From assembly GCA_963749515.1 (NCBI GenBank), contig CAVVMR010000006.1:186001-250000 (forward strand): a stretch of 64,000 bases of DNA, read 5' to 3'. Position numbers and translations under genes: made by a program. Positions 1 to 8,975 of this stretch are shown here, piece by piece; the first letter of the stretch is position 1, and each line of letters begins with the position of its first letter. This DNA is from Gaiellasilicea sp963749515 (GTDB taxonomy: Bacteria; Actinomycetota; Thermoleophilia; Gaiellales; Gaiellaceae). The notes under the pieces are model-generated. The model was not told the origin of the DNA, made no database searches, and saw only the letters and a program-made list of their open reading frames with translations.

Positions 1-1
1 T

Positions 2-955
2 CCGGACGAGGTCCGCGGGATCCACGTGACGATGGCGCTCGCCTCGCTCGACGGGAAGATCGCGGAGTACCTGAAGCTCGTCGACGAGGGCATGAACACC
101 CTCGAGCTCGACGTCAAGGACGAGAACGGTGAGGTTGGATTCATCCCGTCCTCGGTTCCGCTCGCGCGCGCGGTGGGTGCCGCGAAGCCGTACTACAAGC
201 CCCGCGAGGCGGCGCGGCTCGCACACAGGAAGGGCGTCTACCTGATCGGACGCGTCGTCGTCTTCGAGGATCCGGTCCTGGCGTCCGGCCGGCCGGAGCT
301 TGCGATCAAGAACCGGGACGGCTCCATCTGGCGTAACCAGGCGGGGCTCGGCTGGACGAACCCGTACGACAAGCGGGTGTGGGACTACAACGTCTCGATC
401 GCCGAAGTCGCCGCGCGCGCCGGGTTCGACGAGATCCAGTTCGACTACGTCCGCTTCCCGACCGACGGCGACGTCGAGGCGATCGTCTACCCGGGCAAGA
501 CCGCGACGCCGCCCGGCTGGGTGATCGCCGAGTTCGTGCACTACGCGACGAAGCGGTTGAAGCCCCTCGGCGTTCGTGTCTCGACCGACCTCTTCGGGCT
601 CGCCGCGACGCGTGATCTCGGTATCGGCCAGGTTCCGAAGCGGATCGCGAAGTACGTGGATGCGATCTATCCGATGGTCTACCCCTCGCATTTCGGCAGC
701 GGCGAGTACGGGCTCGACGATCCGAACAACGCGCCGGGCGCGACCGTCGAGTGGTCACTCTCCGACTTCCGGCAGCAGATGAAGAACGGAAAGGCCGAGC
801 TGATCCCGTGGTTGCAGGACTTCTCGTACGGCCGGACGTACCGGCTGGCCGATGTGCGGGCGCAGATCGAAGCCGCCCGCCTGATGGGCGCGCGTGGCTA
901 TCTGCTGTGGAATCCGCTCGGGATCTACACGCCCGGCGCTCTCGCACCCGCCTAA
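2..955 (+). CDS. Putative glycoside hydrolase, DUF4015 family (5' end outside window)
   Basis: The frame is already open at base 2, reading V-R-G-I-H-V-T just before the first possible internal start, so the N-terminus lies upstream of the window. The visible part (about 317 residues) has the TIM-barrel-like pattern of the DUF4015 / putative glycosyl hydrolase family: NTLELDVKDENG near the start, then GFDEIQFDYVRFP and DAIYPMVYPSHF in the middle, and GYLLWNP at the end. Family members are usually secreted or wall-associated and are thought to act on polysaccharide, but no substrate can be read from the sequence. The CBS-domain gene follows 25 bases after the stop and appears to have its own promoter. 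Confidence 0.8.
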   Translation, partial: PDEVRGIHVTMALASLDGKIAEYLKLVDEGMNTLELDVKDENGEVGFIPSSVPLARAVGAAKPYYKPREAARLAHRKGVYLIGRVVVFEDPVLASGRPELAIKNRDGSIWRNQAGLGWTNPYDKRVWDYNVSIAEVAARAGFDEIQFDYVRFPTDGDVEAIVYPGKTATPPGWVIAEFVHYATKRLKPLGVRVSTDLFGLAATRDLGIGQVPKRIAKYVDAIYPMVYPSHFGSGEYGLDDPNNAPGATVEWSLSDFRQQMKNGKAELIPWLQDFSYGRTYRLADVRAQIEAARLMGARGYLLWNPLGIYTPGALAPA

Positions 956-963
956 AAGAGCGT

Positions 964-969
964 TACACT
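964..969 (+). promoter_or_regulatory. -10 box TACACT of the CBS gene
   Basis: TACACT lies 11 bases before the ATG at 981, between the stop of the DUF4015 gene and the CBS gene. A transcript starting about 7 bases downstream would have a 5' leader of only 4-5 bases. No clear -35 box is visible. Confidence 0.45.
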
Positions 970-980
970 CCGCACAAGGC

Positions 981-1409
981 ATGGCGATCGGCGATGTCAT
1001 GAGGACGCGGGTGGTGACGGTCAACACCGACGACTCCGCGCGGCTTGCCGTGCTGCGCATGCTCGAGGAAGGCGTCGGCTCGGTCGCCGTGTGCGACGCC
1101 GGCAAGCTCGTCGGCATCTTCACCGAGCGGGATGTCCTCGGCCTGGCGGGCGAGGGCACCGATCTCGACGCCGTCCGGATCGGCGACGTGATGACGCGTG
1201 AGCCGTTCACCGTCGACGCCGGTGTCGCGGTGCTCGATGCCGCCCGTCTGATGGGCGAGCGGAAGATCCGGCACCTGCCGGTCGTCGAAGGCGATCACAT
1301 ACTCGGGATGGTCGGGATTCGCGACGTGCTCGGCAGCCTCGTCGAGCGCCTCTGGCAGACTCGCGACCCCGCCGCACACGACACGGCGCGCTCGCTCTTC
1401 AAGACCTGA
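981..1409 (+). CDS. Tandem CBS-domain protein
   Basis: The 142-residue protein begins MAIGDVMRTRVVTV and is made almost wholly of two CBS domains (about 1-60 and 65-130); the second carries the typical MTREPFTVDAG and RHLPVVEGDHILGMVGIRD motifs. Stand-alone CBS pairs bind adenine nucleotides and act as energy sensors or regulatory subunits; the partner cannot be named here. The ATG at 981 was chosen because it opens the first CBS motif and lies just after a -10 box, whereas the open frame further upstream overlaps the preceding gene. It converges on pdxH with a 10-base gap. Confidence 0.85.
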   Translation: MAIGDVMRTRVVTVNTDDSARLAVLRMLEEGVGSVAVCDAGKLVGIFTERDVLGLAGEGTDLDAVRIGDVMTREPFTVDAGVAVLDAARLMGERKIRHLPVVEGDHILGMVGIRDVLGSLVERLWQTRDPAAHDTARSLFKT

Positions 1410-1419
1410 CTCAACCCTC

Positions 1420-2013
1420 CTACGGCGCGAGCCGCCTCAGCTCCCAGCCTGCATCCGCGCGCTCGTAGCGCGCGCGGTCGTGAAGCCGGTTGTCGCCGTG
1501 CTGCCAGAACTCGTAGGCGTCGGGCTCCAGACGGAAGCCGCCCCAGTGCGGCGGTAGCGGCACCTCGTCGCCCGGAAAGCGCTCTGCGGCTTGGACGTAC
1601 AAGCGCTCCAGCTCCTCCCGGCTCGCGAGCGGTCGGCTCTGAGGTGAGGCCCATGCGGCGAGGCGGCTCTCCAGCGGGCGCGTGACGAAGTACGCCTCCG
1701 ACTCCTCGTCCCCAATGCGGGCGACCTGGCCCTCGATCCGCACCTGCCGGCCGAGCGGCTGCCAGTGGAAGAGGAGCGCTGCGGACGGGTTCGCTTCGAG
1801 CTCCCGCCCCTTCCGGCTCTCGTAGTGCGTGTAGAAGTCGAAGCCCCTCTCGCCGGCGCCCTTGAGAAGCACCATTCGGACCGACGGCCGCCCGTCGGGC
1901 GTAGCGGTCGCGAGCGCCATCGCCTCGGGCGCGGCGAGGCCGGCGTCGCGGGCCTCCGCGAACCACTTCTCGAACTGCTTCAGCGGGTCGGAATCGAGGT
2001 CGTGCTCGTCCAT
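1420..2013 (-). CDS. pdxH: Pyridoxamine 5'-phosphate oxidase
   Basis: The 197-residue protein matches PdxH, the FMN enzyme that oxidises pyridoxamine- or pyridoxine-5'-phosphate to pyridoxal phosphate. Diagnostic stretches are DPLKQFEKWFAEA at the N-terminus, PSVRMVLLKG and FDFYTHYESRKGRELEANP in the FMN-binding barrel, the SPQSRPL segment, and the C-terminal WQHGDNRLHDR and WELRRLAP ending. Length is slightly short but within the family range. The ATG is preceded by TACTCT exactly 7 bases upstream, so it is probably leaderless. Its product is the cofactor of the aminotransferase encoded next door. Confidence 0.95.
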   Translation of the reverse strand: MDEHDLDSDPLKQFEKWFAEARDAGLAAPEAMALATATPDGRPSVRMVLLKGAGERGFDFYTHYESRKGRELEANPSAALLFHWQPLGRQVRIEGQVARIGDEESEAYFVTRPLESRLAAWASPQSRPLASREELERLYVQAAERFPGDEVPLPPHWGGFRLEPDAYEFWQHGDNRLHDRARYERADAGWELRRLAP

Positions 2014-2020
2014 CGCAGCG

Positions 2021-2026
2021 AGAGTA
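2021..2026 (-). promoter_or_regulatory. -10 box TACTCT of pdxH
   Basis: On the minus strand TACTCT is followed by 7 bases and then the pdxH ATG, the spacing expected if transcription starts at the A of ATG. It lies back to back with the gabT promoter 32 bases away. Confidence 0.5.
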
Positions 2027-2057
2027 GTGATCCGGCCGATGTGGCCGATCGGTGAGC

Positions 2058-2063
2058 TAGTGT
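2058..2063 (+). promoter_or_regulatory. -10 box TAGTGT of gabT
   Basis: TAGTGT is followed by 6 bases and then the GTG at 2070, consistent with a leaderless transcript. No Shine-Dalgarno sequence fits between the box and the start. Confidence 0.5.
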
Positions 2064-2069
2064 GGACGG

Positions 2070-3392
2070 GTGGCGACCACCAAGACCATCGACATCCGGA
2101 CCGCGATTCCCGGGCCCCGCTCGGCGGCGATCCTCGAGCGCAAAGCGCGCGTGATCGCGAACGCGAAGACGATCGCGATCCCGATCGTGGCGCAGGAGGG
2201 CCGCGGCGCCACGCTCACCGACATCGACGGCAACGTCTTCATCGACTTCACGGGCGGCGTCGGCTGCCTGAACGTGGGCCATGCGCACCCGCGTGTGCTC
2301 GAGGCTGCGGCCGAGCAGATGGCTCGCTTCGTGCACACCGACTTCACGGTCGTCCCGTACGAGCCGTACATCGAGCTCGCCGAACGGCTGCTGGCGCTCG
2401 CGCCTTTCCGCGGCCCCGCGAAGGCCGCGTTCTTCAACGCCGGCACCGAGGCGGTCGAGAACGCGATCAAGTTCGCGCGCCTGTACACGAAGCGCCCTGC
2501 CGTGATCGCCTTCGAAGGCGCCTTCCACGGCCGCACGCTGCTCGCGATGACCCTGACCTCGCGGCCGCATCCGTACAAGCTCGGCATGGGCCCGCTGGCG
2601 CCCGAGGTCTACCGGTCGCCGTTCCCGCAGGACTATCGCGGCCCCGACGCCGAGACGGCGCTCGCGGAGCTGCGGCAGCTCTTCCTCACGCAGGTCGCCG
2701 CCGAGCAGGTCGCGGCGATCATCGTCGAGCCGGTTCAGGGTGAGGCCGGCTTCCTGCCCGCGCCGCAGGAGTTCATGGCCGGGCTGCGGGCGATCTGCGA
2801 CGAACATGGAATCTGCCTCATCGCCGACGAGGTGCAGACCGGCTTCGGCCGCACGGGCAAGCTGTTCGCGATCGAGCACTACGACGTCGAGCCCGACCTG
2901 ATCACCGTCGCGAAGTCGATCGCCGGCGGCTTTCCGCTGTCCGGAGTGCTCGGCAAGGCCGAGGTCCTCGACGCGGCCCACGACGGCGCCGTCGGCGGCA
3001 CTTTCGTCGGCAACCCGGTCGCGCAGGCTGCGGCGCTCGCCGTCCTGGACGTGATCGACGAGGAGGGACTGCTCGAACGCGCCGCGGCGATCGGCGAGAC
3101 GGTGCGTGCCCGGATGCTCGCCTGGCAGGAGCGGTTTCCGGCCATCGGCGAAGTGCGCGGCCTCGGCGCGATGCTCGCGATCGAGCTGGTCGAAGACCGG
3201 GCGACGAAGCAGCCGGCGCCGAAGCTCGTCCAGGCAGTCATCGACGCGGCAATGCAGCGCGGGCTCCTGCTGCTCAAGGCCGGAGTGCACGGGAACGCGA
3301 TCCGCGTTCTCTCGCCGCTCGTGATCACGGATGCCGAGCTCGACGAGGCACTGGGCGCCTGGGAAGACGCGCTCGCGCACGTGCTCTCGTAG
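2070..3392 (+). CDS. gabT: 4-aminobutyrate (class III) aminotransferase
   Basis: This 440-residue PLP enzyme belongs to the class III (ornithine/GABA) aminotransferases; GabT moves the amino group of GABA to 2-oxoglutarate. The N-terminus has the GabT-like RTAIPGPRS pattern; FFNAGTEAVENAIKFAR binds PLP phosphate; IIVEPVQGEAGF and LIADEVQTGFGRTG are class III signatures; the Schiff-base lysine sits in TVAKSIAGGFPLS. The C-terminal VLSPLVITDAELDEAL is complete. GabT is preferred over other class III enzymes from overall pattern; a related omega-amino acid substrate is possible. It is transcribed alone and divergently from pdxH. Confidence 0.88.
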   Translation: MATTKTIDIRTAIPGPRSAAILERKARVIANAKTIAIPIVAQEGRGATLTDIDGNVFIDFTGGVGCLNVGHAHPRVLEAAAEQMARFVHTDFTVVPYEPYIELAERLLALAPFRGPAKAAFFNAGTEAVENAIKFARLYTKRPAVIAFEGAFHGRTLLAMTLTSRPHPYKLGMGPLAPEVYRSPFPQDYRGPDAETALAELRQLFLTQVAAEQVAAIIVEPVQGEAGFLPAPQEFMAGLRAICDEHGICLIADEVQTGFGRTGKLFAIEHYDVEPDLITVAKSIAGGFPLSGVLGKAEVLDAAHDGAVGGTFVGNPVAQAAALAVLDVIDEEGLLERAAAIGETVRARMLAWQERFPAIGEVRGLGAMLAIELVEDRATKQPAPKLVQAVIDAAMQRGLLLLKAGVHGNAIRVLSPLVITDAELDEALGAWEDALAHVLS

Positions 3393-3418
3393 TTCGTTTT
3401 TCGAGCACGCGGGAACGG

Positions 3419-3424
3419 TAGTTT
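3419..3424 (+). promoter_or_regulatory. -10 box TAGTTT of the Ser/Thr kinase gene
   Basis: TAGTTT ends 2 bases before the ATG at 3426. If transcription starts 7-8 bases after the box, the first base would fall on the GTG codon at 3432, which argues that the true start may be this later in-frame codon. Confidence 0.4.
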
Positions 3425-3425
3425 G

Positions 3426-4871
3426 ATGGTGGTGCGGCCACAGACCATTGCGGGCCGGTACGAGCTCAAGCACGTGCTCGGAACCGGCGGAATGTCGAGC
3501 GTGTACTGCGCGTTCGACACGCTGCTCGAACGCAACGTCGCGCTGAAGATCCTCCACGACCAGTACGGCGGCGACGAGGAGTACGTCGAGCGCTTCAGGC
3601 GCGAAGCCCGGTCGGTCGCGCAGCTCTCGCACCCGAACATCGTCACGGTGATCGACCGGGGCGAGGAGGAGGGGAAGCAGTTCATCGTCTTCGAGGTGAT
3701 CGAGGGCGAGAACCTCAAGGAGCTCGTCGAGCGCGGTGGGCCGCTGCCCGTACGGCGGGCGCTCGAGCTGGGGCTCGAGGTGGGCCGGGCGCTCACGTTC
3801 GCTCACAGCCAGGGGCTCGTCCACAGAGACGTGAAGCCGCAGAACGTGCTGCTGAACGACGAGGGCCACGCGAAGGTGACCGATTTCGGAATCGCCCGCA
3901 CCCTCGACGCCGTGGGTCAGACGGAGACGGGAACCGTGCTCGGCACGAGTCACTACATCGCCCCCGAGCAGGCTCGCGGCGAGCAGATCGACGAGCAGAC
4001 CGACATCTACTCGTTCGGTGTCGTGCTCTACGAGCTGCTCACCGGGGAGCTCCCCTACCCGGGCGACAACTTCCTCACGGTTGCGATGAAGCACGTCAAC
4101 GATCCGAGCCCGAGCGTGCTCGACAGCCGTCCGGACACACCGCTGCGCCTCGCCTCGCTGGTCGAGCGCTGCATGGCGAAGCTGCCGGCCGACCGGCCTG
4201 CCTCGATGGACGAGGTCGTGGCCGAGCTCGACGCCTGTCTTGCGGAGCTGGACGCGAAGGACGGCGGCGAGGGGACGATGATCATGAAGCGACCCAAGCC
4301 GGGGAAGCCCGCGCGACCACCGAGGAAGCGGCGGCAGCGCTCGGGCCGCGTCCCCCTGCTGCTCGCGCTCGTCGGCGTGCTGTTGCTCGCGGCCGTGGCC
4401 GGTGGGATCTACCTCGCGGCCCGCGGCGACGATCCCGGTTCCGGGACGGCGAGCAGCGACGCGGTGACGCTCAGCGGCGCCGGCGCGTTCGACCCGGACG
4501 GCGGCGACGGAGAGCACGACAGCGAAGCGCCGCTGGCCACCGATGGGAACGCCACCACGGCCTGGAGGACCTCGCGTTACCGCTCGAGCCTCAGCGATAT
4601 CGGCAAGTCGGGCGTCGGCGTCGTGCTCGACGCCGGGACACCGAGCGCGCCGTCGCAGATCGCAGTCACGACCGACACACCAGGCTTCAAGGCCGAGATC
4701 AGGGCCGGCAACACGGAGCAGGGCCCGTTCGAGACGATCGGGGCTGGCAAGACCGTCGAGGCCACGACGACCTGGGACCTGGACGGCCGCGACGCGCGCT
4801 ACTACGTGGTCTGGATCACCGACCTCGGCGGGCAGTCGCAGGTGCACGTGAACGAGGTGAAAGCCACCTAG
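3426..4871 (+). CDS. Membrane Ser/Thr protein kinase with C-terminal discoidin-like domain
   Basis: About 481 residues. An N-terminal kinase domain (about 10-270) has the loop GTGGMSSVYCAFD, the catalytic Lys in VALKIL, the HRDVKPQNVLL catalytic loop, DFGIAR, and the APEQARG-type activation segment. A basic linker and one membrane helix (VPLLLALVGVLLLAAVAGG) follow, then an extracellular region of about 130 residues with the fold pattern of a discoidin/F5-8C carbohydrate-binding domain (ATDGNATTAWRT, YYVVWITDL). This suggests a receptor kinase that senses a cell-surface ligand. ATG 3426, GTG 3429 and GTG 3432 are all possible starts. The cyclase-ATPase gene follows after 12 bases, perhaps in the same transcript. 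Confidence 0.9.
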   Translation: MVVRPQTIAGRYELKHVLGTGGMSSVYCAFDTLLERNVALKILHDQYGGDEEYVERFRREARSVAQLSHPNIVTVIDRGEEEGKQFIVFEVIEGENLKELVERGGPLPVRRALELGLEVGRALTFAHSQGLVHRDVKPQNVLLNDEGHAKVTDFGIARTLDAVGQTETGTVLGTSHYIAPEQARGEQIDEQTDIYSFGVVLYELLTGELPYPGDNFLTVAMKHVNDPSPSVLDSRPDTPLRLASLVERCMAKLPADRPASMDEVVAELDACLAELDAKDGGEGTMIMKRPKPGKPARPPRKRRQRSGRVPLLLALVGVLLLAAVAGGIYLAARGDDPGSGTASSDAVTLSGAGAFDPDGGDGEHDSEAPLATDGNATTAWRTSRYRSSLSDIGKSGVGVVLDAGTPSAPSQIAVTTDTPGFKAEIRAGNTEQGPFETIGAGKTVEATTTWDLDGRDARYYVVWITDLGGQSQVHVNEVKAT

Positions 4872-4883
4872 CAACCCGTCACA

Positions 4884-7800
4884 ATGGGTGACGTGGAGGC
4901 CGCCGAGCGCAAGCTGGCCACTGTGCTGTTCGCCGACCTCGTCGGCTCGACGGCGCTCGGCGATCAGGAGGATCCGGAGCGGACGCGCGTCCTGCTCGAG
5001 CGCTTCTATGACGCGATGGCCGACGAGATCGACCGCGCCGGCGGTACGGTCGAGAAGTTCGCTGGCGACGCGGTCATGGCGGTCTTCGGCGTTCCGGAGG
5101 CGCTGGAGGACCACGCCGAGCGCGCGTTGCACGCTGCGCTCGCCATGCATGAGCGCCTGAACGTCGTCTTCGACGGGAGGCTCGAGCTCCGCATCGGCGT
5201 GAACACGGGTGAGGTCGTCGTCGGGGCGGCGCGCGAGGGCAGCTCCTTCGTCAGCGGTGACGCCGTCAACGTTGCGGCGCGGCTCGAGCAGGCAGCGGAG
5301 CCCGGCGCGACCGTGGTCGGCGCCCGGACCGCCGAGGCGGTGCGCGGCGCCTTCGAGCTCGGACCCGCCTTCGGGATCGATGCAAAGGGCAAAGCCGCGC
5401 CCGTCATGGCGCAGACGCTCGTGCGCGCGCTGACGCTGATGCGGCCGCGGGGCCTCCGGGGCGGCGCCCGAGCCTTCGTCGGCCGGGGCACGGAGCTCGA
5501 GCTGCTGCAGGCGATCTTCCGCCATGCGGAGGAGCAGCGCGAGCCCCATGTCGTCACGCTGATCGGCGACGCGGGTGTGGGGAAGACGACGCTGGTGCAG
5601 GAGCTCTGGCGGTGGCTCGCCGATCAGGCGCCACAGCCCGTCCAGCACACCGGCAGGTGCCTGGCATACGGCCACCTCACCTACTGGGCGCTCGGAGAGA
5701 TCCTGCGAGAGCACCTGGGAATCCTCGAGAGCGAGTCGCAGGCGGAGGTCCGCCGGCGGCTGGGCGAGCGTGAGATCCTCGGGCTGGCGCTCGGCCTCGA
5801 TCTGACGGGCGACGCGCACCCGCTTGCCGTTCGCGACCGGTTCCAGGAGGCCTGGGTCGAGCTCCTGTGCGAGCTCGCGGCCGAGACGCCGACGGTGCTT
5901 CTCGTCGAGGACCTGCACTGGGCCGAGGATCCGCTGCTCGACCTGCTCGAGCGGGTCTGCCGCGAGGTTCGCGGGCCGCTGCTCGTGATCGGAACCGCCC
6001 GTCCCGAGCTGCTCGACCGGCGCCGTTCGTGGGGCGGCGGGCGCCGGAATGCCTCGCTCGTCTGGCTGGACGCCCTGTCACCGGTCGAGGCAGCGGCGAT
6101 GCTGCAGGAGCTCGTCCCCGGCGAGCTCTCGGAAGAGACGCAACGGGCGCTCGTCGCGCGGGCGGAGGGCAATCCCTTCTTCCTCGAGGAGCTGCTTGCC
6201 GCCTATGTCGAGACGGGCGCGGTCGAGGAGCTACCCGACTCGGTTCAGGCGATCCTCTCGTCACGCGTCGACAGGCTCGAGAGCCCGGAGAAGGCTGCGC
6301 TTCAGGCGGCGTCCGTGATCGGCCGGATCTTCTGGAGCGGGCCGACCCTGGAGCTCGTCGGCGGGGAGTCGATCGACTGGACGGTGCTGGAGGATCGCGG
6401 CTTCATCCGTCTCCGGCCGACGTCGTCGATCGGGGGCGAGACGGAGTACGCCTTCAAGCACGCGCTGACCCGGGAGGTGGTCTACGGCAGCGTCCCCAAG
6501 GCCCGGCGCGCAAGGCTCCACGCCCTCATCGCGGCCTGGCTCGAACGGACGGGCAGTGGGCGGGACGAGGACGCGGCGCTGCTCGCGCATCACTACGCGC
6601 AGGCTGCCAGTCCCGAGCTGGCCGACCTCGCCTGGGCGGACGAGCCCGAGGAGCTGGAACGGCTGCGTGTGCGCGCGCTGGGCTGGCTCCGGCGCGCCGC
6701 CGACCTGGCAATCAGGCGCTACGACCTCGATGAGGGCGTCGCCAACCTGCACCGCGCGCTCGAGCTCTGCGACCCCGACGAGCGCGTGGACCTCTGGCGC
6801 GCGATCGGCCGCGCGAGCGCGCTCAAGTTCGACGGGGAGCGCTTCTGGGAGGCGATGAAGCGCGCGCTGAAGCTGACCGACGACCCCGACACGCAAGCAG
6901 ACATCCTGGCCGACCTTGCGTGCCAGACGTCGATCCGCTCGGGTATGTGGCCTCTGCGCCCGGACACCGACGAGGTCGAGGGCTGGATCGGGAAGGCACT
7001 CGAGCTGGCGCGGCCCGACAGCCAGGCGTACGCCCGCGCGCTGATCGCCCGTGCGTACTGGAATCCGTCGGAGGAGCGCGCTGCGGCGATGGAGGGGAGC
7101 GCGCTCGCAGAGCATCTGGGCGACCTGGCACTGCGCTCGTTCGCCTGGGGCGCGCGTGCCTCGGCCGCCTTCGCCGAGCGCGACTACGAGCAATCCTTCG
7201 ACTGGGCGCTGCGCCGGGTCGACCTGCTGCCCGAGATCGCAGACCCCGACCACCAGACGGAGATCTACGAGGAGCTGATCCCGCCCTGCGCGCTGATCGG
7301 CCGCTTCCAGGAGGCGTTGCGGCTCGTCGGGACGCACGCAGAGCTCGCGCGGCGGCTCACACCTCACCACCGAATCCATTCGATCGCGATGGAGCTCGAG
7401 GTGCGGGAGCTGATGGGCGACTGGCCGTCGATCCAGGAGCGCAGGCAGTCCGTCGAGCGTCTCGTGGCCGAGAACCTCGACACGCCGTGCATCCGGAACG
7501 CACGCTCGCTGCTCGTCGAGGCGGTCGCGCACTCCTACGGCGGCGACCCCGGCACGGCCCGCAGGCTCGAGGAGCGCGCGCTCGAGATCGCCTTCGAAGG
7601 CTTCGGGTTCCGTCTCTTCGGCCCGCGCGTGCGGCTCGCGCTCTTGCGCAACGAGCTCGACGTGGTCGAGGAGATGATCGACGAGGACGTCTCCCGCCGC
7701 GGCCACGACTGGATGGTGACGATGGCGACCGTCACGACCCGGCTCGACGGCCTGCTTGCGCTCGGACGGCGCGAGGACGTCGAGCGGGAAGCCGCGCCGT

Positions 7801-7958
7801 TCACCACGGCGCGCTCGGTCCTGCGGCCCTTCGCGCTGCGCGCGCTCGGCGCGGCACGGGACGATGCGGCGTTGCTGCAGGAGGCGATCGAGCGCTTCGA
7901 GGCGTTCGGGCTCGGCTGGCACGCCGAGCAGACGAGGCTGCTAGTACTCCAGTCCTGA
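4884..7958 (+). CDS. Class III cyclase domain fused to AAA-type ATPase and TPR-like region
   Basis: The 1024-residue protein starts with a class III nucleotide cyclase domain (about 5-170): FADLVGST carries the first metal Asp, EKFAGDAVMAVFG the second, and GDAVNVAARLEQ the transition-state region. An ATPase domain follows, with Walker A GDAGVGKTTL near residue 230 and Walker B VLLVEDLHWAE near 340. The C-terminal half is helical, Arg/Glu rich and TPR-like. This layout is common in Actinobacteria and Chloroflexi, but no DNA-binding domain is seen, so output may be cAMP or protein-protein signalling. Cyclase activity is not certain. The stop overlaps the convergent ddl gene by 18 bases. Confidence 0.85.
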   Translation: MGDVEAAERKLATVLFADLVGSTALGDQEDPERTRVLLERFYDAMADEIDRAGGTVEKFAGDAVMAVFGVPEALEDHAERALHAALAMHERLNVVFDGRLELRIGVNTGEVVVGAAREGSSFVSGDAVNVAARLEQAAEPGATVVGARTAEAVRGAFELGPAFGIDAKGKAAPVMAQTLVRALTLMRPRGLRGGARAFVGRGTELELLQAIFRHAEEQREPHVVTLIGDAGVGKTTLVQELWRWLADQAPQPVQHTGRCLAYGHLTYWALGEILREHLGILESESQAEVRRRLGEREILGLALGLDLTGDAHPLAVRDRFQEAWVELLCELAAETPTVLLVEDLHWAEDPLLDLLERVCREVRGPLLVIGTARPELLDRRRSWGGGRRNASLVWLDALSPVEAAAMLQELVPGELSEETQRALVARAEGNPFFLEELLAAYVETGAVEELPDSVQAILSSRVDRLESPEKAALQAASVIGRIFWSGPTLELVGGESIDWTVLEDRGFIRLRPTSSIGGETEYAFKHALTREVVYGSVPKARRARLHALIAAWLERTGSGRDEDAALLAHHYAQAASPELADLAWADEPEELERLRVRALGWLRRAADLAIRRYDLDEGVANLHRALELCDPDERVDLWRAIGRASALKFDGERFWEAMKRALKLTDDPDTQADILADLACQTSIRSGMWPLRPDTDEVEGWIGKALELARPDSQAYARALIARAYWNPSEERAAAMEGSALAEHLGDLALRSFAWGARASAAFAERDYEQSFDWALRRVDLLPEIADPDHQTEIYEELIPPCALIGRFQEALRLVGTHAELARRLTPHHRIHSIAMELEVRELMGDWPSIQERRQSVERLVAENLDTPCIRNARSLLVEAVAHSYGGDPGTARRLEERALEIAFEGFGFRLFGPRVRLALLRNELDVVEEMIDEDVSRRGHDWMVTMATVTTRLDGLLALGRREDVEREAAPFTTARSVLRPFALRALGAARDDAALLQEAIERFEAFGLGWHAEQTRLLVLQS

Positions 7959-8975
7959 GCGGCGCTCGTGCCGATCCAGCGCGAGCTGGATCAACCGGTC
8001 GAGCAGCTCGGCGTACGGGATCCCGGACGCCTCGAAGAGCCGTGCGTAGACGCTCGTGGCCGTGAAGCCGGGGATCGTGTTGAGCTCGTTCACGACGACC
8101 TCCCCGTCCTCGCGCACGAAGAAGTCGACCCTGGCCATCCCCTCGCACTCGGTCGCGATGAACGAGTCGACGGCGAGCGCCTGCACCCGCGCCGCAATGT
8201 CATCCGGGATCCGGGCCGGGACGATGATGTCCGAGCCGTCGGGGTCGTACTTGGCCGCGTAGTCGTACCACTCGCCGTGGGGGACGATCTCGCCGACGAC
8301 CGATGCGATCGGCGCCGGCCGCAGGTTGCCGAGCACACCGCACTCGACCTCGGTTCCGCCGACGAACTCCTCGACCAGCACCTTCTCGTCGTGACGCCGC
8401 GCCAGCGCAACCGCCGTCTCCAGCTCGGCCTCGTCGTGGGCCTTCGAGATCCCGACCGACGAGCCGAGGCGCGCCGGCTTCACGAACACGGGGTAGCCGA
8501 ACGGATTCTCGATCTCATCGCCGAGACGGATGGTGGTGTTGCGGGCGACCGGGATCCCGCGATCACGGAGCACGGCCTTGAAGAGGTCCTTGTCCATGCA
8601 GAGCGCGGATGCCGCGACGCCGGCTCCGACGTACGGCACGTTCGCCAGCTCCAGCAGGCCCTGGACGGTGCCGTCTTCCCCGAACGGGCCGTGCAGGACG
8701 GGCAGGACGACGTCCACGGAGCCGATCGCCGCCGCCGGCTTCGAGTCGGCGAGCACGGGAAGACTTTGTGTTACAGGAACACTTTCTCCCTCGAGCCGAG
8801 CCTGCGGGTCGCTCGCGCCCAGCTCCCACCGGCCGTCGCGACCGATCGCGATCGTCGTCGTCTCGTATCGCTCCGGATCGAGCGCCTCCAGCACCGAACG
8901 GGCCGACGCGAGCGAGATCTCGTGCTCGCTGGAGCGTCCCCCGGCGACGACGGCCACCCTGATCCGCTTCGTCAC
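7941..8975 (-). CDS. ddl: D-alanine--D-alanine ligase
   Basis: A 344-residue ATP-grasp ligase that makes D-Ala-D-Ala for peptidoglycan. VAVVAGGRSSEHEISLAS is the N-terminal signature, VLHGPFGEDG is the family motif, MDKDLFK, FVKPARLGSSVGISK and RVDFFVREDGEVVVNELN are the ATP-grasp and metal sites, and NTIPGFTATSVYARLF completes the active site. The GTG at 8975 was chosen because it starts the VTKRIRVAVV strand and overlaps the pknB stop codon (GTGA), so translation is likely coupled. ddl is the last gene of the kinase/division operon, unusual company that links D-Ala-D-Ala supply to PASTA-kinase control. Complete. Confidence 0.96.
   Translation of the reverse strand: MTKRIRVAVVAGGRSSEHEISLASARSVLEALDPERYETTTIAIGRDGRWELGASDPQARLEGESVPVTQSLPVLADSKPAAAIGSVDVVLPVLHGPFGEDGTVQGLLELANVPYVGAGVAASALCMDKDLFKAVLRDRGIPVARNTTIRLGDEIENPFGYPVFVKPARLGSSVGISKAHDEAELETAVALARRHDEKVLVEEFVGGTEVECGVLGNLRPAPIASVVGEIVPHGEWYDYAAKYDPDGSDIIVPARIPDDIAARVQALAVDSFIATECEGMARVDFFVREDGEVVVNELNTIPGFTATSVYARLFEASGIPYAELLDRLIQLALDRHERRSGLEY

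Noticed and set aside
1412..1424. CAACCCTCCTA, similar to the end of the MITE-like element at 29853
   Set aside because: Only a partial match and no inverted partner nearby, so not counted as a second copy.
1980..5918. Very long open frame on the minus strand (over 1300 codons) opposite gabT, the kinase and the cyclase gene
   Set aside because: The plus-strand genes have clear family motifs. In high-GC DNA the opposite strand often lacks stops, and the protein text here is Arg/Leu/Asp-rich without any domain.
6261..7922. Open frame of over 550 codons opposite the cyclase-ATPase gene
   Set aside because: Same shadow effect; no motif and no promoter or ribosome site.
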